DNA of 64,000 nucleotides from Baylisascaris procyonis (lineage: Eukaryota > Nematoda > Chromadorea > Rhabditida > Ascarididae): positions 1 through 64,000 of the forward strand of contig JAZARR010000256.1 in assembly GCA_037389465.1 (NCBI GenBank). Direction: 5' to 3'. Shown one piece after another: positions 26,501 to 37,473 of the stretch. The notes under the pieces were generated by a model, which had not been told where the DNA came from, did not search any database, and was given only the letters and a program-made list of their open reading frames with translations. Both the position numbers and the translations under genes were made by a program. The first letter of the stretch is position 1. Each line of letters opens with the position of its first letter.

Positions 26501-29500
26501 TTCAATGCAATGCTACTAAGTTCGGTAGAGGGCTATGTTGCCACTGAGCTTAGTTGGAGTGGGGGGGAGGTGGGGACCAGAGGCTATGTTGCTTTTGGTC
26601 TGGGTAAGGAACGACATTAGCAAAGAAAGGCATTTTTTTGATATAATTATGCCAGTTCTAGTAATGTTTTAGTTAAGAACTGCTATTTACTACAGGCATT
26701 TTGCTTTAAAGGATTCATAGAAGCAAGATCAGTTGGCATAGCTAGTGTTTCTTCGAAAAACTTGAGGAAAACGAAATTGTATCTTACATAAGTAACTCCT
26801 CTTTGCTCCTTCCCCTCCAGTTTTTATCAAACTTCTGCTCCAGTCTCTTAATCTCAAAAATTTTATGTAACTGCTAGTGTCGCCTCCAAAGTTGGCTCTA
26901 TCTGCTTTTCATAAACTGCAGCAAATTTACATGTGCAGAGCTCGTTATATGTATTTACGTATGTATGTTGGTCCAGTGATCCCAATTCAAGAATCGCTGA
27001 AGTTGAACCATGAAAATGGATGCGTGCAGTATAAGATGTAGGTTTGTCCTCTTTATAAACCTCGGGATGATCCTTGAAATTCGAAAGTAATTGCGGATAT
27101 TCCAGGCCATCAGAAAATCAGCATTTTTTGCAACCTACTGTTGGCAGAAAATGAACAGTCTGTAAAACATTTAAAGAATGATCAGATCGTTTGATATGTG
27201 AGTGCATTATTTCGCTTGTTATATTATTTGTTGAAAATTTAGGAAGCTGGTTGGTGCGATGAGTGAGATGCAAAAAGCACATATCGTGCCAGCCTGTCTG
27301 ACGAATTTGTGCGCTTTTTTCTGTTTCCTCTCTCTTTTTATCCTTGAAGGCTGTACCATGTGTATTGGCAGGGGCGGATTGCAAGTGACAGTACGTCTGA
27401 CTCAGATGAAGACGGACAAGCGGCAAGCTCAGCACTTCGTCCTGGTACCTCAGACGACATCCGTCACCCACCCCTCCGGTATACTTTTGCTCTCTTTTTG
27501 CATTTTAAAACTTGATATGTGGATGAGATTCTAAAGGTCTCATGGATCGGGTGCTAGAACACCAGGCCGGTAATCTGATTTCTGCCTTCTCAAATTTTGT
27601 AATTTTTCTTTTCCTTATTAGAAATGTGAGGCTGCAGATTGCTTACTTGTATGTGCTGCCAATTTCTGTTTTATAGAAAACAAAGCTCTCCGTTCTCCCT
27701 TTAAGCCTTTTTATTGTCTGATGAAATCAACGTTTTCAAAAAGATTAGTATGCCGTCTAGACCTTATTGGACGTTTTGTAGCGTTCTATGAAGGTAAAAT
27801 GCTGTTTTGATACTTTTGGTTTGAGTTCGATCCTTTCCTTATCATCAGAAAATGTTTTTAACTGTCCCATCCCTTCCTTGCACAAAGTGCTATTGTAGTG
27901 TCTTTATTTGCTTCTCCGTTTTACAGCCCATCCTATTCCCTCTGCAGCTTACGATTTCTGTGGGTATCCGGCAGCTGTGACAATCCATCCTCACCATTCG
28001 GTCAGAAGGGGTGCAAATGGTTTGTTATTTGCGTACTTTTCGTTGTTCAATCGATGTGACCATTGATTTTTGAAGTTAGTTTGCTTGAGTTTGATATGCA
28101 AAGTTGTCGTATCGATGAACTTTAAGGTTTTCAATCCCGCATCTGCGGGCTCATCGCAGTATGACGCATGATGGAACTACGCATCGATCAGTTCCTGTAT
28201 TCCAGATTTTAGGCCGTAAGTTGCACATTAGCTATTGCTTTTGTATGAAGCAGAAGGCAGGAAATTTTTGAAATTTTTATAGAAGTTAGGTGCACATTTA
28301 AGTGATGGTAATAAGATTACAGTGTTTACGATACCCGCATCCATCGTATCGTATCGTTAGCACGGCACACTTCTCTACGAAGTGTTTGAACACTATCTGC
28401 CTACTGCAGCGGGTGTGACGCCTGGCCAACACCTTTGTCACAGTTTTCTTTAAACTTTCTAGTCTTCAGGGGATGCTTACAATTTCATTTGTGTATGTCT
28501 TGGTTTTTAAGCATGCCTGTAAGTTACTTATTTTCTCTCCAAACTGTAAATCATTGCAACATAGTCGTCGAAATCGATGGTAAAATTGATAGCAAAGAAG
28601 CAGCAAAGAAAAAGCGCGAAGACGCGCATTCGTAGAATCGGGCTATTTGGGCGTCGACCTACTCCCAGATTTAACCAACAATATAGAATTTTGATCAACT
28701 TTCCTCATTGTGTGCCCTTCCCCAGCTACTATCCAAAACTTTTCTAAACGCAAAATTCAGAGATACGTTTCCCTAAATCCTGGAGCTAAAATGCCAGGTG
28801 TAGCCGACAATCCAGGAAGTAGCACTTCTCAGTGTGGATTTGAACACTGAGCCAAGTTTTTTGCCATGATGCTCATTAATATTGTGTGGCAATCGAGAAA
28901 TGTAGCGAGGATGTGCATCTCACCAGAAATTTTTCCCAACGTTCATTTCAGAATCTGTTAAATACTAATTTTGCCGGGAATTGTTCCGCTCATGTAGTAA
29001 TGTATATCAGTATAAAATCGACGGAATGGCTGGAACGCCGTGTGCGTGAAGGCAGCTGCGTCTACTCGGAAACGATAGCACTTCGATGTGCTTAATGGGT
29101 TGTTTGGGCAGAAGAGGTTCAGATGCATTGTTAGTGCTGAATGTCTTGTTTGAGAGTACTTTGATGCCTGTTGAGTATTAATGTCTCTGCATCGCAATTG
29201 CTCATTTTGATGCGCTTTTGTAAATTTTCTGCTTTTCGCAGTACATTGCAGTGCCCTGTTTGTGCGTAGGTGCGTGTATGTTTGTCTTCCCGTCTCTCCA
29301 GTGGTTCACTTTGGCAATTACTGTAGCTAAAATTCGAATTTAGTAAATAGTTGTTAAACGTGTTATATATAAATAACAAGATGACCTCCTATACTATACT
29401 CTACATTGATCCATCTTCCACTTCGATAAGAATTTGAACATGCAAAAAAATTTGCTCATGTTTCACAGTGATCGGATGTTCATTTTTCTTTAGTTAAACC

Positions 29501-31960
29501 ATTGGGGAGCAAACTTGGGAACATTTGTATGGGTGGCAGGACCACTTCGATTATTTTTGTTGATTACTTATAAAACTAGTCGACCATGGGAGATTGGTGC
29601 AGAAGTTCGCTTTATGGAACTGCTGCTGAGAGATCGGGAAATTGATGGGAAGATAAAGAGTGCGTTGTTTTTAGGCGATTGAGGCTAATTGGGCATGGAG
29701 AGGGAGTAGAAAATGCTGACCAGAAGGTTGAGGGAGAATGTCTTGCCACTGACCAATGTGTATCTGAAGAAAGGGGTTGAAAACATGAACTAGTCAGTGC
29801 TTGCAGGTATATTAAACAGATCATTTTTTTAATTCGCGTGTAGAAGGCATCGAAGCGTTCATATCTGATTGTCCATCCAGCGAGGTATCTTGGTAGAAAA
29901 GCTACTGGAAACGCCGAGGCGATTTCCCAATCATCTTTTAGCCTTCACTGTATCTATGAGGTTTGCAAAGCAAATCCGATCGGATAGAATTAAGGGGCCA
30001 GTGTACTACGCTCCTCAGTCCTTCTTCACTTAGATCTTTCGAAAACAAAATTCAACCAACATTTCAATCGTGGACACTAATTTTGAACTTTCGAGATGAA
30101 TTTCAAAGTTTTGTTTTCGTTGTAGCACTCTCTTGCCAGCCATTTCTTCTAATTTTTCAGTCTTTATGAAAAACGTTTACATTTTCAATGATAAAGCTTT
30201 GATAACGCAGAGGGTTAATGCAGTAATGCTGTGTTTTATCATGAGAACAGAGTGCAGGTTAAATGCTTATTCTGTGGTCATTTAGGAGCACCTTTAATGC
30301 ATTGTGGATGATTTCAGGTCTATCCCAGGATATAAAGTGTCCTGTTTGTCAAAAAACAGTGCCCTCCGATGAGGCGGAAATTCACCTGGTAATGTGCCTC
30401 ACGCGTCCTAAAATTACTTACAATGGTCGGTTCCTTAATTGATTTTTATTTTTATAAATTCGTTGAAGGGAACTTGCGAGAGCGTTGTTCTAGGTGACAC
30501 TTTGCCTAACGCTGAAGTGTTCTGCTATTGTTCACGGTATTTAGAATTCGAGCCTTAAGACTATCTCCAGGTAGATCGTTGATGATAGAAGTTAATAGCT
30601 GAATTTTCATTATAAGCCTGCACAGTTCTTCGGTCACATATCAGTTGTGTCGTTTCGTCTTGTATTAAAGAAATTGTTTGTTTTCAGAGGATGTATTAAC
30701 AGAAGGTAAGGGTGAATGCGCAATATGTTTAGAGGAAATGCTTGCGGGCAACTGCATCGCTCGTCTGCCATGTCTGTGCATTTATCACAAGCAGTAAGCG
30801 TTTGTTCGTTTTCTTTTCTTCAACCTACTGATTTGACTAGGAAGGGGACTGTTTTTGATTGGAGAGAAAATGATGCTGCAGGGCAATGTTGCAAGAAGGA
30901 AGGTCTTAAGATGGGCCAAGGTGGTAGTGGACTTTCTTTGGTATTCTACATCCGTTTCCTCATTCTTATTCCCTAGATGGGCCGTTTTATTGTTTCCGTC
31001 CCTGGACTGTTGTTCTCATATCCAGTCTAGCTCCTTACCCGTTCCTTCTTTTCCTGTCGTCAACGAAAAGTTGTTGTTTTTTACAAGTACTTATTTAACG
31101 CAAATCGCATATTTAGCTGTTTTAATTTAAAAAAAAAAAAACGAGTAATGTGATGAGGATATGCATATCTGCAAATGAAGATCTGAGGAATTGTTTTTAG
31201 GGTAACATTCGTGAACGGAGCGCGTTTTGTTATAAGACTATAGCTACACTTTGCACCACAGTCATTATGCTTCTGTGATTCTTTGAGATGGCGGGTAATT
31301 TCCAGAAGGAAATACGGTTGGGCAAAAAAGTGTTTCTGGCTGTCAGCTGTCCACTTCGTCACGACGCCTAATCCGATATTGCGTTAGAATTTTTCAAACA
31401 ATGAAAGGAAAAAATTTCTTCTGGAATTCTTCTTATTTCTCAGAAGTTTATCGGGGGTCTGCAGGTTGAACGAGTATGGAAAATCCTATCCCGCCGTCCT
31501 TATTACCCCACTGCTTAAACGAGGTAGCGAAAGATATTAGAACATGCCGAGTGCTGAAACAAAAGGGATTGAACTGAGCGAACTAATAAGCCGTAGTAGT
31601 TTGTCCAGCATGTTTAATTGGAAATGTTGGAACTGGTTTCTGAATATTGAGACACGGTTTGCAAAAAATGCGTCCTCTTCTTTCGAAGTCTCAAATGCTA
31701 AACTGCTGCCATATTTCAGCGCGTTCATGTGTTAAGTAGTTCAGGAGAACCTCTCAGTGATCATCTGCACAACGCTGCTATAGTGTGCCTTGGCCATTAT
31801 TTTTCCGCCCAGAATCCATCGACTAGGCCAAAAACTAGCCACATTCGGAATGCCAGGTGCTGAAGTGCTGAAATATTCTCATCTTTTGCGTTTTTGCAGT
31901 TGTATTGACGAGTGGTTTACGCGGAAAAATTGCTGTCCAGAGCATCCGGGAGATGACTGA
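23559..31960 (+). CDS. ZNRF1/ZNRF2-like E3 ubiquitin-protein ligase (seven exons)
   Basis: The gene encodes a zinc-and-RING-finger ubiquitin ligase that transfers ubiquitin from an E2 to substrates at endolysosomal or plasma membranes. Exons are at 23559-23594, 25581-25694, 27372-27444, 27927-28019, 30318-30425, 30688-30793 and 31900-31960. All phases agree and give 196 residues, against about 227-242 for human ZNRF1/2. Diagnostic parts are the N-terminal MGGRQS (family N-myristoylation signal), a low-complexity Ser/Thr-rich middle, a C-x2-C...H-x3-C zinc finger (CPVC...HLVMC), and a C-terminal RING beginning CAICLEE, with RLPCLCIYHK, and ending CPEHPGDD. The N-terminal half is the least certain because the family is not conserved there; exon 3 may extend to 27478 if another exon is missing. 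Confidence 0.88.
25581..25694 (+). CDS. ZNRF-like exon 2
   Basis: Thirty-eight codons sit between the acceptor CCCTTCAG and the donor GTGAGT, both in phase 0. An upstream in-frame TGA excludes an earlier start. The product is Arg/Ser-rich (begins RRPRSNSAVEP, ends GVGGSTAFG), consistent with the disordered N-terminal region of ZNRF proteins. Confidence 0.6.
27273..27290 (+). repeat. Dispersed 18-mer, copy 3
   Basis: AAAAGCACATATCGTGCC, identical to the copy at 18079. It lies in intron 2 of the ZNRF-like gene, about 80 bp before exon 3. Confidence 0.7.
27372..27444 (+). CDS. ZNRF-like exon 3
   Basis: The acceptor TTGGCAG joins in phase 0 with exon 2. The product begins GRIASDSTSDSDEDGQ and is acidic and Ser-rich. 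Ending at 27444 (donor GTACCT) leaves one nucleotide and keeps the frame into exon 4. The frame stays open to 27478 (donor GTATAC), but that end does not match the phase of exon 4. The region is G+C-rich compared with the introns. Confidence 0.5.
27927..28019 (+). CDS. ZNRF-like exon 4
   Basis: The frame consistent with the next exon reads PIPSAAYDFCGYPAAVTIHP and further, ending with one nucleotide before the donor GTTTGT. An alternative acceptor 21 nt downstream (start 27948) keeps the same phase. Exon 5 supplies GT to complete a Gly codon. Assignment rests on phase and composition, not on conservation. Confidence 0.5.
28020..30317 (+). other. ZNRF-like intron 4 with stray coding-like frames
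   Basis: A 2.3-kb intron on the model used here. Two segments look coding-like without an assignable family. At 28555-28635 a Lys-rich tail ends EAAKKKREDAHS. At about 29580-29790 a frame reads EIGAEVRFMELLLRDREID and is interrupted by stops. Both could be decayed gene fragments. Neither fits the ZNRF family or the exon phases. Confidence 0.35.
30318..30425 (+). CDS. ZNRF-like exon 5 (zinc finger)
   Basis: The exon follows GATTTCAG and ends before GTCGGT with phase 1. It encodes LSQDIKCPVCQKTVPSDEAE and continues to HLVMCLTRPKITYN. The C-x2-C...H-x3-C pattern and the TVPSDE and MCLT.P words are specific to the ZNRF zinc finger. Confidence 0.93.
30688..30793 (+). CDS. ZNRF-like exon 6 (RING, first half)
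   Basis: The exon follows TTTTCAG and ends before the donor GTAAGC. It encodes EDVLTEGKGECAICLEEM and then NCIARLPCLCIYHK. The CAIC and CLCIYH metal ligands of the RING are intact. Phase in is 1 and phase out is 2. Confidence 0.94.
31900..31960 (+). CDS. ZNRF-like exon 7 (RING end and stop)
   Basis: After TTTTTGCAG the exon adds one nucleotide to complete His (HK-H), then CIDEWFTRKNCCPEHPGDD and TGA at 31958-31960. CID.WF and CPEHP.D are the family's C-terminal signature. The gene ends exactly where human ZNRF1/2 end. Confidence 0.94.
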
Positions 31961-33061
31961 GTGGCGGTCGACAAAACTGTTGCAGTTTCTTTCCTAGTGC
32001 ATCGTTGCGCCACTCGTGCCCCCGTTTCATCTGCTTTTTTCGTTTGTTTTGTTTATTTATTAACGTTTGTTTACTCGCGGATGGGAGTGATTGGAGAGTG
32101 ATGAATGCGTGCTTGTTGGCCTAGTGGGTGGGGGTTCGATTTGTTATTTTGACATTTTCATTAACAAAATTGGCGCATAGAAACAAATCGTTGAAGTTGG
32201 ATGTTTTTGCTTTCCTGTTTTATTGTTAGACCCTGTTGTTGTGTTCGGTTGTCTTTGTGTTGTATTTAATATAGAACAGTGGACGTCATTTATATCTTGT
32301 ATGTATTTGGGAGCTGTGATTTTTTTCCACAGAAGAACATTCTGTAGTTTTACATATTGAATTATGTGTGGTACTGAATGAGAGTGTTGGTTGGAGCATT
32401 GATGTTAACTCAGAGAGAAAATTACTGTTTTTTCTATGTGGGAGGGTATTTCAGTTATTCGAGTGTCCCTCATTAAAAATATTTTGCTATTATTTCGTAC
32501 TGCCATCATTTTCTTGTTTGGCTATCACACTGGTTGAAATTTAATGATTGTTTTGTTCATTAAGTGTGTTATTTTGTGTTTATTCATATAAGGTGGGTGA
32601 AGTGAAGAAATGAAGTATGCTGGGCAAGTTGACAAACTACCAAAATTTTAAATAGAATTTTTTTGCAGAAAATAGAAACGAGAAATGAACCGAAAGGAAA
32701 GGAAAGATGCTTTGGGACAAGAGGGAGGGGATGGGCGTTGCTATCAGAGAATCTACCTGGCGCCGTTTCTATGGGCTAGAGGGGGAGGGTGGGGGTGATT
32801 GTTTGCTTCTCTATCAACATCTCTGGCAAAGTCGTTGGTTTTGACTTCTGCGCAACTGTAAATAGCAGTGTAGAATTAAGAGAAGCACGTATTCATCACT
32901 CATCGTTTGCTATCATTTTCTCTCGTAGATGTTCTTTAAAACGTTTCCTTATTGATTACCTCTTCTCGCGCTCTAATTTGGTTTGAAGGGTGAATAGTTA
33001 CAGCTTTCTGCCTCTTTTACGAGTTGTCGTTCTACCCGTTAATCTTATAAAACTTTTTCAA

Positions 33062-33146
<85 letters not shown>

Positions 33147-36100
33147 CTATTAGACGAAAGGGACGTATCAATGTATTAGTTGCATTTATTTTGTACTCAA
33201 CGTTTTCACAGGTATTTTATGATATTTAAAGGGGTGGAATGCGACGTTCATGTTTCATGGATCGCTCTTGTAAAATAGTGCCATCTGTAAATGATTATTA
33301 ATCCGGTGACATACAGTTTTAACCTTCAACTGCACTAATGAAGACATGCTGTGATATTCAGCAGCTAGTTGTATTCTCGTTAACACAGTGGGATCTTTCA
33401 GTTTCTGAGGTCAAGGCTGCGAGCAGTTGTTCAAAAGGGAATTTGTTTAACTCACCGAGAATATTCGGGGTTCCCTCCTATTAAACGATGGATTTGTTGT
33501 ATTGGGCTTAGTGGCTGTGCCTGTAGTTGATTAAAGAATATGTGCAAGAAGAGGGAAACTCTGGTTAATCGACAGGGTTACCCTAAGTGTTTTTCATTGG
33601 TGGCAGAAAGTCTGAGAGCTATTTGATTCTCTTTCATAGTTTTCGATAAGCGAGAGAGCCCTTGTGGATTCGTATTGAGAGCAGTCATGAAGTAAGCGGC
33701 GGGTGAGCTTTTGTGGTTTCGACCAGAAAATATTCCTTAGGTTCATTTTTAATTTGAGTCGGGATGATGCGTTTTTCATATAGGTAGAGAGCCATCAAAG
33801 CGTTGATTTACGCCTTCGCGATCTTATTACTTAATAGTTGTGGCGGAGTCTAGTACCAATCAATACATGTCACTGAATTAGCATGGATGTTAGTTTATTA
33901 CTGTTCGCTTTGCTTGTTTCCGTTTTCATATAAGTACACATCTTATGTGTTGACATTTCTCACTTCATCCAATTATCATTTTGTTGGTGGTTTTCATTAG
34001 ATTTAATGCTGATTTCCTGCTCGAATAGTTAAAGCTTCTACAAAAAAGATACCGTTCAAATGGCTTCCGGTGAAATGAAAGGCGAAGTCGTAAATTGGTA
34101 TTTCGAGGATACATCGGCATTAGTTTTTGTGGATTCAGAAGTCGGTCGCTAAACAGATAACAGGTTAATAACAAGATGGGGTAGTCACCTTCTGTTACAA
34201 TCACTGTTTATCTCGCTTGTATGCGCCTACTTGTGGATGTGTGCGTGCATTATGGCTAATGGATGTAGTCTAATAGAAGGGAGAGGAAGGAAATTGATTA
34301 TGGGAAGCGTTGCAACTCTAGCAAGCGTAGTAACTGATTTATAGGGTTGCATGCGGAAGGGTTTTATTAGGACGTTTTCTTCGCCTCTCATTTATGGTTG
34401 CGCTTGAATGTGTTTGTTATCGGCTCTTTTCATATGGTTACCTAAACCATCGTTGTTTCCGTTTCATTGCTCCTATTTCTGTTGTACTTCATTTACGACA
34501 CTATTTGACGGTACGCTCAAACTACCATCAGTGATATTTTAGAGATGCTTCAAGGAAAGTGCTTGAAGTTGTGTGTTTAAGTAATGACTTGAATGATGAT
34601 GATAGGAACAAAGAATAACGTGGCTTTTTTCGCATTTTGTCGGCTTCAATGCAAGGTGAGAGGGGATGCAGAAATGTGATGTGATATAGGTCTTCGAGAA
34701 TTCATTCAAGTGTGCCGCTTTACAATGGTGTCTATATGGTTACGGTGGAGCATGAGCGATTATTCTGCAGTTTGTGCACTGTTGTTGATAAGATTGCAAC
34801 TGTATTGTATATTGTTGGACGAAGAATGTGCTCAAAGGATGTGGAAGAGAGGAAATGCATGCGAGTGATTGCCGTCAATATTCCGGTACATGTTTTCGTT
34901 TCGAGACACTTTTATGTCTTTAACAACACGATTAAAGAGTTTTAAAACATTCGGTGAAGTAATGCCGATTGCTGTAGACTGCTGCTTGAAGAGGTGGGCG
35001 GACTTAAGGATTGTGTTCGAAGATGCAGTGAGTGCAAAGGGGTTTGTAGGTGCTGTGCACCTCTACATTTCGTTGCATACAGTCTACTAAATGTGAAATA
35101 TAGCACACTAAGTCGGCTACTCACTTTTAAGTCTCGAATATTTCCCTTGACTAAATAAGGAGCAGTTAAAGCCTCATTGCATTTTATTCGAATGGAAGTG
35201 TTCTGTGATCGGAATACGTCGTGAGTTCGACAGAGCAAGAGCTGAGCATATAAGGGAGACTTCACGAATGTGCTTTTGCATTCTCTTGTTCAAATCATTC
35301 ACAACAAATATTGGGAAAATGCAGATTCTTTTTTATGGCCAACCAACCTATCCTCAAAACTTCGCCAAATATTCTCGTTCTTAGGTAAACACAAATCTGC
35401 TTCACAAAAGCGTGTTGTGGTGATGCTACCAATGTTCCACTTCTTGAGGTTTCAACTTGAGAAGCAGTGCAGCATGTGTGATAATTTCAGCCCGAGAGCT
35501 TGGAAGCTATGGAATTTATCAGGTGTGATATGTGCATTGAACTATGAGATTGTGTTGTGATTGGTATATGACCACTAAGAACTCTAAAAATTTAAGAGTA
35601 AAAACATCAGGTTGGAAAAAAATCAATTTTTAGGAGTTTAGTGCGAGCGATTGGTGCGGTTGAATTCTTGAGGGAGTAGTTCATACATTTTTTTTTTATC
35701 TATTGCTAAATTATGAAGCTAAATGCTCGAATAATGAGGATGAAAATGCGGGCCTTGTGGGCACTGGCACGATTTCCCAGTAGTACCTGCGCTCGGGTGC
35801 TTATAGAGTAAAGGTCGAGCTGGAAAGTTCAGAGCACTTTAAGGAGTAGTTTACAATTCATTTAGAGGATAATCAAAACGGCAGAGATTCGGTGAGGGTG
35901 AGTGCCCATTAAAACGACTACTTACATCGCCCCAGATTTAATCTTTAAGCTGAAGATAGGGAGGACATATGCATATGGACGAGCTGGCAAAAATTCGCAC
36001 CGAATAGACGCGGAAATTAGAGTTGCAGTCATTAGTTGGTTGTTGGTATTCAAATATGGGTGGACAATAAATGATTTAAGAGAAACAATGGAAATGTTTG

Positions 36101-37157
36101 TGGGAAATTCAATGAATTTTATAAATTAAAAAATAATTCGACGACCTGATAGTAAATGTGTTAACGGTTCGGTCTTTTGAAGTTTTCATCTCATTCCTTA
36201 TCAGATTATGTTTGCTGCTTTCAATTGCATTGCGTTCTACTTTAATTTTTAATGAAATCATAGGCAAACGCCTTATGCTGCAAAAACGTAGGTTACTCCT
36301 AATAGAAGAAAATAGTACATTAAACTAGTAAATGACGCATGAATATCACATGTATATGACATCAGCACTACAAATCACAAGAGGGGTGTCGCTGAAGAAA
36401 AGAGCGGGCTTAGAAAATTTTGTCAACGAGAATAGTCGGCCGCCTCACTTCAATCTAATTTTTCATTTAAGAGTCAAATTAATTCTTTTTGGAATTTTGC
36501 ATTTGGAATTTAACACCTCGAACGGAAAAGCATTTCAGATTCATCCTCATTCACAAAAGTCAGCAGGTAGATATCAGATATCAGAGCGAAGTTTAGGATG
36601 CCACTTAATGCCTTATTTGCTTGACTGAACTTCCAGAACTAAAATTATCAAGCAGTTGATAGTATTGTCATGAACAGGTTCTGCTTCTGAACTCCGAGGT
36701 TCTAACTGTTGCGTATCGCTTGATTTATTAGCTCCCTTTTATCGCTGGCTCATTTGTAGTGATCGGGTAACAGCAGAATTGCTTTCATAATGCTCACTTC
36801 AGGCGTCAACGTTCCAGGCTTGAGGTTGCTTCCTCGGTATTTTTTCATAGCTTTCTCGGTAGCGAATTTCTACATGATGTAAATTTGAGTACCAGAAAAA
36901 GTGAACTGAATTCTGATAGCCGAAGTGCTTAGCAGCGCATAAATGATGGTCGTGTATGCACATTTCCGTTCTACACTGCTTCTGACATCAATGTCGGCTA
37001 CACACGACTTCAGACGATGTGCTTATGCAATATGGCCATAAAAGGCAGGCTGAGACTATCACAGGATCGTTGATGTGGCTAACAGAGAAAGGACGAGGGA
37101 GGCGTGCTTCCCTCGATAAATTAGCCGACCGCATCGAATTTTCTACTACTTCTTGCG
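31961..37157. other. Intergenic stretch, T/G-rich plus strand
   Basis: No supported gene. It contains the (TA)n tract listed below. Open frames at 34712-34945 and 35902-36129 (plus strand) have reasonable composition but no motif, no good splice partners and no family match. I see no AATAAA within the first few hundred bases after the ZNRF-like stop, so that gene's 3' end is not defined. Confidence 0.4.
33066..33142. repeat. (TA)n microsatellite
   Basis: About 77 bp of uninterrupted alternating T and A. It is the longest simple repeat in the window and likely polymorphic in length. Confidence 0.95.
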
Positions 37158-37239
37158 TCACTTCTGCTTTTTCTCTACAGTTTGCTCGAACACGAGCAGA
37201 TTATGGGAGATCTCCCTAATTTTGGACTTGGCTGTGCTG
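37158..37239 (-). CDS. 3'-terminal exon of an unidentified minus-strand gene
   Basis: On the minus strand the acceptor GGGCTTTTACAG is followed by a 26-codon frame and a TGA at 37158-37160. The peptide is a charged amphipathic segment (KIREISHNLLVFEQTVE, then KKQK) typical of a coiled-coil C-terminus. An acceptor three bases further on is possible. The preceding exon must end in phase 2. The plus-strand frame over the same DNA (37019-37219) also looks protein-like, so the strand is favoured rather than proven. Family not recognised. Confidence 0.45.
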
Positions 37240-37325
37240 CTGTAAAAGCCCATGTTATTACCAATATTTCCAGGTGCACTCTTTAGCGATTATTCAAGGT
37301 GTATTCAACATTTCATGGTATGTAC

Positions 37326-37473
37326 GTAGTGACTACTCTTCGGAGAACCACAGTCGTCGCTGACATCTACATAACCGTTGGGCGAAGCAGCTGTAGCCAA
37401 CTCCTGAGAAGAATACGGCTGATTGCAGCAGACGTACTCAGGGTTATGCCGGCATCTACTATAGCGGTCAAAA
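37326..37473 (-). CDS. Possible upstream exon of the same minus-strand gene, Cys-rich
   Basis: After a pyrimidine-rich stretch and the acceptor CATCGGTTAG, the minus strand stays open for 49 codons to a donor GTACAT. It contains FDRYSRCRHNPEYVCCNQPY and a later DDCGS. The full-length version ends in phase 0, which does not fit the exon at 37239. A shorter version ending at 37438 (donor GTACGT) ends in phase 2 and fits. The Cys pattern might suggest a secreted or metal-binding module, but I cannot name it. Confidence 0.28.

Noticed and set aside
27118..27471. 117-codon minus-strand frame over ZNRF exon 3
   Set aside because: It has no motif and overlaps the phase-consistent plus-strand exon.
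27540..27600. Possible tRNA-like fold
   Set aside because: No B box and no acceptor stem were found.
32105..32150. tRNA-like A-box and B-box words (TGGCCTAGTGGG and GGTTCGATTT)
   Set aside because: The boxes are only a few bases apart and no cloverleaf can be formed.
33066..33142. Open frame with a long Ile-Tyr repeat (32990-33229)
   Set aside because: It is simply the (TA)n microsatellite read in frame.
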